From Enoplolaimus lenunculus (taxonomy: Eukaryota; Nematoda; Enoplea; Enoplida; Thoracostomopsidae): a DNA stretch of 64,000 nt. Position 1 is the first letter of the stretch. Each line of letters begins with the position of its first letter. Both the position numbers and the translations under genes were made by a program. This document shows, one piece after another, positions 58,011 to 64,000 of the stretch. The notes under the pieces were generated by a model. It saw nothing but the letters and a program-made list of their open reading frames with translations. It did no database searches and was not told where the DNA came from. The stretch is taken from NCBI GenBank assembly GCA_030248215.1, contig JASANG010000061.1, positions 1 through 64,000 of the forward strand, given 5' to 3'.

Positions 58011-58876
58011 CCTAAAACTAACAAAACTTCTAGCCGTCATGCAGGAGTGGCTACGCTGCACTCCTGCTCGTAAGATTTCCACCTTGCAAAATGGAAAGCC
58101 CCTGTGCTATATATTCGCCTTTATTTTTAGTTCTATTTTGCAAGCCTATGTTACTGAGCGGAGCGGGTTAACGACAGTCAAAAAGCGAGCATCCTGATAT
58201 AGACGTTACTTAAAATTAGCAATTTCAACATTTTAACAATTTTCGTTTTTTGGCATTTTGATTCTGTGCAAAAGACAATACACATAATAGGGCGCAACTG
58301 CAAGTGAAGTGTAATGGAAGCGAACGCCAGTAAATGTTGCCGTAGCCGCAAGTGAACTAAATATTGTTATTACGTACGAGCATCGAAATTGCTAATTTTA
58401 TACATAAAATGTGCAGTCTGAAAAAGTTTTCAATTGGCAAAAATTCAAGCCTGAGTCTAATGTCTCGGCCGAACGTGAAGGCTGACTCCCTGTTGTACAC
58501 TGTCATTATATTGAAAGGCAAAGACAATTCTAGTTTTTTTTAATTTTAGGCTATATATTTTAAACTTTTAATGCTCAAAATACATGCTATGAGTTTTCAT
58601 AGAAATTGTGCCCTTAAGCGGTGTTAACTGAATCATAAAGTTCTGCTCGGTACTGTAGTGTACTCCGATACATCGAGTAAACCACTAAAGGTTCGAACGG
58701 CCTTTGGGGCGATAAAAACTATCAGATCGATAATCAAATCAATTCAAACCGTGTGGGACACAACTAAAACTATATTGTACAAGTTTGTTCTTTTCAAACA
58801 CAACTAAGTGTGTGTTATATATACGAGTCTATTTCAATGTGACGTGCCAAAATTGTTTCTTTTCGATTATGTTTTA
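58011..58876. other. intergenic, nothing recognised
   Basis: No gene or clear repeat boundary apart from the outer edge of the array. Confidence 0.35.
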
Positions 58877-59212
58877 CCAAGAGGGATGATTACTCTTTAT
58901 AACAAGAGTGTGCAACTGGGTACATTCTGTGTATTAAAGAATGTACCAGCACGCGTTGCATTTTTGTTGAACCCCCCTCAATCAGGAGGGGTTTAAGCAA
59001 GAAATTAACAGTATGCTTCAGTACACCTTCCCCCTTAAACAAGCGGGGGGTACAATTTGCTCCTTTCATTACTACGATATAAAACTGCATACAGACCCTC
59101 CTAAACAAGGGGGGATAGGCCAAAAACGCAACGCGTGCCGGGTACATTCTTTAATACACAGAATGTACCCAGTTGCACACTCTTGTAATAAAGAGTGATC
59201 ATCCACTCTTGG
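58877..59212. mobile_element. 336-bp fold-back element with internal C/G hairpins
   Basis: The arms 58877-58955 and 59133-59212 (CCAAGAG(G/T)G...GCAACTGGGTACATTCTGTG and inverse) match closely. The spacer holds three small hairpins made of a C run and a G run: ACCCCCCTCAATCAGGAGGG, CCCCCTTAAACAAGCGGGGG and ACCCTCCTAAACAAGGGGGG. Confidence 0.85.
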
Positions 59213-60474
59213 TTTTACCAAGGGAATAAACTTGCTCGATGACAGTGGCCCTCAGTCAGTATATATATGTTTTCACACTTTTGTACCATGAAATTATCGT
59301 ACATTTCATACGAATGCGGTCGACACATTATTAAAAATCTGGTAGGTTTGTGCATGATAAATGAGTGCAACCTCTGAAATTCCTGCAATACAGCCTATTT
59401 CAATAGGCACAACAAATTAAGTGTGTCAATATTCCCACGTCGAAAATATACGTACGCAATCTTACCACCTGAGCAAAACCATATAACTGGTTGACTTGAC
59501 GCCAGGTGTATGTCCATAAATTTTGGACGGGACTTGCATATATAATATCTAAGGGTTGCGCTATACTCGACGTCTGTCACGGTCCGTCACCCGTACGATT
59601 GCTGTTTGTGCCATTTTAACTGGACTAAATGGTGTTGAAAACTTAGTCAACGTGTTTTATGGTCGGCATATTATGTTCTTGTGCGATTGTAGTTTTAATT
59701 CCGCTTTCGTGGGCGGAATTTAAGTTGAGGTAGTCTAATCTCCATACAACGATCACTGTCAGTTTTGTTTTTGAACTTACAATTTGGATGTTTTTTGTTT
59801 TTAGTTCTGGCAGCGGCATTGTGCCAGTAGTTATTGCCAATTTGGAGTTACATTACTAGTGTTTCTGGCTGCCTTTAATTGCTAATGCTTGGCATAAACA
59901 CAGTTGCACTTGGCGTTAGAAACCGATAATATAACTATTACGTGAGTATATTTTTATAACTGCTAGTTCTAGGTCAACATACACGTGTCGTTGTTGCAAG
60001 CGTGAAGAGAAGGTAATTAATTACACTGCCAGAGACTGCATCCGTTCCTTGTTTACAACATAAACGTTTACGATTGCCTTTGTGCTGTCCCGTAGCTCGC
60101 AGATTTTCCAGTATATTAACGCTGCACCTGTAATTCCACCAAGTCAGACACACCTCAGCGATCAATACAAATATTAATACATTTATATGAACAGTGCAAA
60201 ATTGAAAATTTGATAGGCAAAGTATGTAAAAAATACAAGTTGGACTTTAAGTAACTAAAGCAAATCCACACAATTTTAATGGATTGCTAAATTTGAAAAT
60301 ACCGCAAAATAAACTAAAACAACGAATTTATATGAAGGAACACCTTAAACGTTTCAGGACCAGTATCCTTTATCCCAGTAGAATTGTTTTGTTTTTTCAC
60401 TTTTGTACTTTATATATAAGTAACTTGCAAAAAAACTTTGTCGTAGTATGCCATGCACCAGGTGATGTAATCAT
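59213..60474. other. intergenic, nothing recognised
   Basis: AT-rich, with short unremarkable frames on the minus strand. Confidence 0.35.
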
Positions 60475-60850
60475 CAGGGTGCAAGCGAAGGTCTGCCTCC
60501 GGCTCTGGCATAAAATCTACATCCGGCTCTGGTTCCGGTAGAAATTTTGCCGGAGGTTCAGACAATTTCGGTAGTGAAATTTTATATAGTTTTGCAAAAT
60601 TTATCATTTTGGCGCTTTTCGTTTTAAATTTCGTTACAAATTTGAAGAAAAAACATTGCGTGATTTCGTAAACAGTGAGCGTAAAATCAAATGATTTAAC
60701 AACACATTACAGATATTTGCCAAAATTAACAAATCAAACATCATGTTAACTACATTAATTTCGCCTCACCTCAGGCTTCACCTCCGGCTCCGGCTCTGTG
60801 CAAGTTTTGTTGACCTCCGGCTTCAGCATTTCACCTCCGGTTGCACCCCG
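60475..60850. mobile_element. hAT-type MITE, CTCCGG subfamily
   Basis: Ends CAGGGTGCAAGCGAAGG and ACCTCCGGTTGCACCCCG; the flanks GTAATCAT and GCAAACAT match at 6 of 8 positions. Interior shared with 357-690. 376 bp, no coding sequence. Confidence 0.78.
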
Positions 60851-63800
60851 GCAAACATATATTTTTAATTAGCTGCAACTCCTGAATAATGTTAAGTCAA
60901 TTATGTGACTGATTTAAATTCGTCCCGGCTGGCAGTGCAAACCTTGACCAAATTTAGTTAATCCGAATCCTGAAAGCAAATCATGTTTTAGGCTCTGCTA
61001 GCAGGCATGTTCCATGAACAAAAAAGTACGCCTTTAAGATTAGGTTGTTAGAAGAACATAGTATACCTATACTGTTTTTTTCATAACACTAAACTTGTCT
61101 ATTTTCTCAACTGCAATTATAGCGTTTTTAAGCTTGTAGTTTCGCGCATCTGTATTTTCCGGCAGTGGGTGTGGTTTTCAAGTAGTGTCAACAACAATTT
61201 TATCTCAAATTCTGCCGCACTGTGTTGCCACGACACTCGGTTGGCTACGTTACTTACGCAGGTAGTTGGTTCATGTCACCCACTCAGATTGCTTGATCGC
61301 TAACTGTCAACCTCAGTACCTACAACCCACTTTCGCGGCAAGTCTACTGTGAGCTGGCTTCATCAGTTGCAGTCAAGTCCAAAAATCTGCGGTCATAGTT
61401 TGGCTCTTTCTTGCATCGATGAACGACATCCAAGTAGTTTGCACATATAGGATTGTTATATTCATGGTGCCAAAACCATCTTTTGTTGTTGTATGTCATT
61501 GGATGACTTAAGGTTGTGCCAGGGCACGAGCAGCCACTCCCCATATCCCTCATTTGTGGGGACCGCACCCCTAATGGCCCCAACCTATCCGGTTGAAACA
61601 AAACCGCCGAAGTTTTAAAATGTGTCTGGCTTCTTGTTCGCTTGCGTGTTTGGGGAGAGCCCCCATCCCTGTATGCTCCGGCACTGCGTTTTGCGAAACT
61701 TTGGACACATCGATACTCAAATCTGGTCGCTTCGCGCACGTTTTTCTGGATTGCTTATTAACAACACGAAACTAAGGCGTGCGAGCGTGCTGCTTTTCTC
61801 AGTCTTACAAGGTACGCGCTAAAGGCTGATTTGTGGAAGCTGACATTTACATTTATTTGGCTGGCATATACAGATTGTAATAACTCGAAAAGCGTAAAAA
61901 ATACTCTGAGAGCTATGTATAACCGGTAAAACATGACATTCATAGCTTTGCATCAAAATAGCATAGTTACCGTGGCTACGAAGGAACTGAAAAGGGGTAA
62001 AGATGGAATTATTTTGTAAAATAATAGTTTCGTAAACGCTTTATGCGATACAGCTGTATGAATTATAACATTGTATTCAATCTAAAATCACAAAACGACA
62101 TTACAAAATTTCGCAAAGTATAGCCGTCGTTGCACTGTGGCATAGTCTGCTGGTTTATTAAATTAAAACATTAATGAATGGTGCGCTGCCCTTGAAACTT
62201 GAAATTTGGGTCCATTTTAGTTCTGGCACTTCGCTTCTTCACGCACGAGGTTTCTTGCACAATGTTAAATCACAGTTGCAGCTCTTGTATGACTGCCATA
62301 GACATGTTTTTAACAATATTTCTTCAAAGATGTCCATTCGAAACTAAATTTTATTAATACTAAAATAGAGACATAAAGAGTCTGTTTTTCTCACTCTTGC
62401 TTCACTCGCTAAATTTTCTTTACTTGTCGCCAATAGAGTGGTGGCGCTCGAGGCTTGGCACATCTTTCTATCGGCCGTCTAAAATAGAGAACCTTGTCCC
62501 AAAAATGTGCCGTTCAGCCATTTTAATGTCAAAATGTCAAACGCATTTTCGCCATTTCCAGCGAAAACTTATAGGCTTCTTATATACAGAACACGTATAC
62601 GTTTCATGATTACCGTTAGAGCTTCCAACGACCGCTAGGAGGTTTAGCGTTTCAGAACAAATGAACAAATCAAATATGAACAAATGAAAGTTTAGACATC
62701 TTTGGGGCCTCTGCAAGAATGAGCTTAGGGGGCCATGGTTCACTCGAATACACGCGGAAACGGCGCTTCTCATATTGTTTTTCATTTATAACGTTGTTTT
62801 ATACTACAAACCTAGTGGTTGGCTTACGGCGGCGCTGCCCTGTTTATATCCTTTTTAATTACATACTAACCACATGGGCTACAACTATAAAAGGTCAAAT
62901 TACACGCATTCTTGACTATGTATCAATGCAGGCGTGATAGCCGATGAAATAAGACTCTTGTCGTTTTTAACAGAAACCTACGTGTATAGAGTTTAGAATA
63001 AACAATTTAAACACGTGAAAACGGTTAAGTATAAAATAACATAAACCTTTTCGTTTTTATGAAATCACCTGCTGCCCGTTACTTACTATACAGCGGTTGT
63101 TATATATGGAACAAGCCATTTTGCCTCAAAGGCACAATTGTGGTCACCGGGATCCATCATGATGACAGATGTTATGTTTGACACCGTGAACAAAAAATTA
63201 CACGAATATATTAAACGACCTCCCAGGTCATAAAACTAACCTTTGGGCACGCCTACATCGAATGAAGTTGCAAGCAATATTCTTAAACAGACGGTCAATA
63301 ACTGTAGTCGTACTCTCGGCGCAGTGTGTAGCAAGATCCTGTTGGGCTGAGTTAACGGGGCAGAGCAGCTGGCTCGCCGACAAACCTGCTTTTAAGGCAC
63401 GAACATCAAAATTTCATTTTTCTCAACATCATCATTCAAAGTTTTCAATCAAATTAATCTACAATGCAGAATTTTAATAACTTAAATAAAACCGGAGCTA
63501 CAAAAATGCGAACCAAGTTTTAACTTTCAATGCTTCATATTGTTGGATTGCAAGTTTGTTTAGTAATCATTTACGTAAGATTAAATGGGAAAGCAGAAAT
63601 ATCGGAGCTCTGCTGATTGTTAGCTATCACTCTTTTCATTAGATCAAGCTTTACACTTCCAATTACTTTATGAGCTAGAGTGCACTTTACACGTGTGCTA
63701 AATTTATAGTCAAGAATGTTTAGCAATAATGCAACTAACGTAATAACATGCGTACATTTGCAGTGCGAAATCTAATCAAGAAGCAACAGTCCCTCTAGCT

Positions 63801-64000
63801 GGAACGTGAAGTTCCATAGCTGAATGGTGATTTAAAACCGCCAACCTGGTGATGCCAACAGCTCGAAACTAGGGTCCATATTCTCAAATGCATATAGCAC
63901 CTACCACTAATAAATAATAGGTTTTCAAAGTAACGAACTGCTCCTATTGAACATGTCAAAATTTGCACAGAAGTAGAGCAAATCAAATGCAACAAAAGTG
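60851..64000. other. no firm gene; one uncertain frame at 61344-61739 (-)
   Basis: A 131-codon minus-strand frame at 61344-61739 ends with a fairly protein-like segment (NKRWFWHHEYNN, VHRCKKEPNYDRR). I do not recognise it, and no splice partner was found, so it could be an exon, a relic or chance. The rest shows no gene, repeat boundary or RNA gene that I can support. Confidence 0.35.

Noticed and set aside
1-64000. LTR elements, Polintons or bacterial-type defence systems
   Set aside because: No protease/integrase/capsid-like frames, no long terminal direct repeats and no prokaryotic gene organisation were seen.

Overview
The window looks like AT-rich nuclear DNA from an invertebrate animal, probably a protostome. 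Three genes are clearly interrupted by GT-AG introns or carry animal-type domain layouts, a fourth is a divergent receptor of the ionotropic-receptor (IR) type that is known from protostomes, and the space between genes is crowded with short DNA-transposon derivatives. I saw nothing prokaryotic, no CRISPR array, no LTR element and no Polinton. The species cannot be fixed from this sequence.

Layout. 1-7.7 kb: no gene; short inverted-repeat transposons, a ~382-bp tandem repeat, a 2.5-kb element with 35-bp inverted ends and a dense array of CAATTGACGGTTGC motifs. 7.8-13.4 kb (+): a ten-exon short/branched-chain acyl-CoA dehydrogenase gene (ACADSB type, 414 aa). 13.9-16.1 kb: two fold-back elements. 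16.8-18.1 kb (-): a single-exon IR-like gene. 18.5-22.2 kb: a large fold-back element and a nested group of TA-flanked elements. 22.5-23.3 kb: a coding-like stretch I cannot name. 24.0-30.1 kb (-): a P5B-type ATPase gene (ATP13A2/3 type, 1451 aa in three coding exons). 30-43.9 kb: many short hAT-type elements plus a 5'-truncated LINE with reverse transcriptase and RNase H (38.9-41.4 kb, -). 44.0-50.8 kb (+): a nine-exon PAIP1 gene (406 aa) whose first exon carries a PAM2 motif. 50.8-64 kb: no firm gene; tRNA-like SINE pieces, a minisatellite, several inverted-repeat elements and a pyrimidine-rich array.

The genes are ordinary housekeeping or sensory genes with no evident functional link: mitochondrial isoleucine/branched-chain catabolism (ACADSB), endolysosomal polyamine-type P5B transport (ATP13A), translation control through poly(A)-binding protein (PAIP1) and a putative chemosensory channel. 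The unusual content is the repeat landscape. One hAT-like group keeps the same CAGGGTG ends and 8-bp target duplications but carries different short GC-rich word arrays just inside its ends in different subfamilies. A second short family, with GGCC(C/A)AT ends and perfect 8-bp target duplications in two copies, contains TTAGGC-like runs that could be mistaken for telomere repeats. SINEs and the LINE share the same 3'-terminal ~18 bases.
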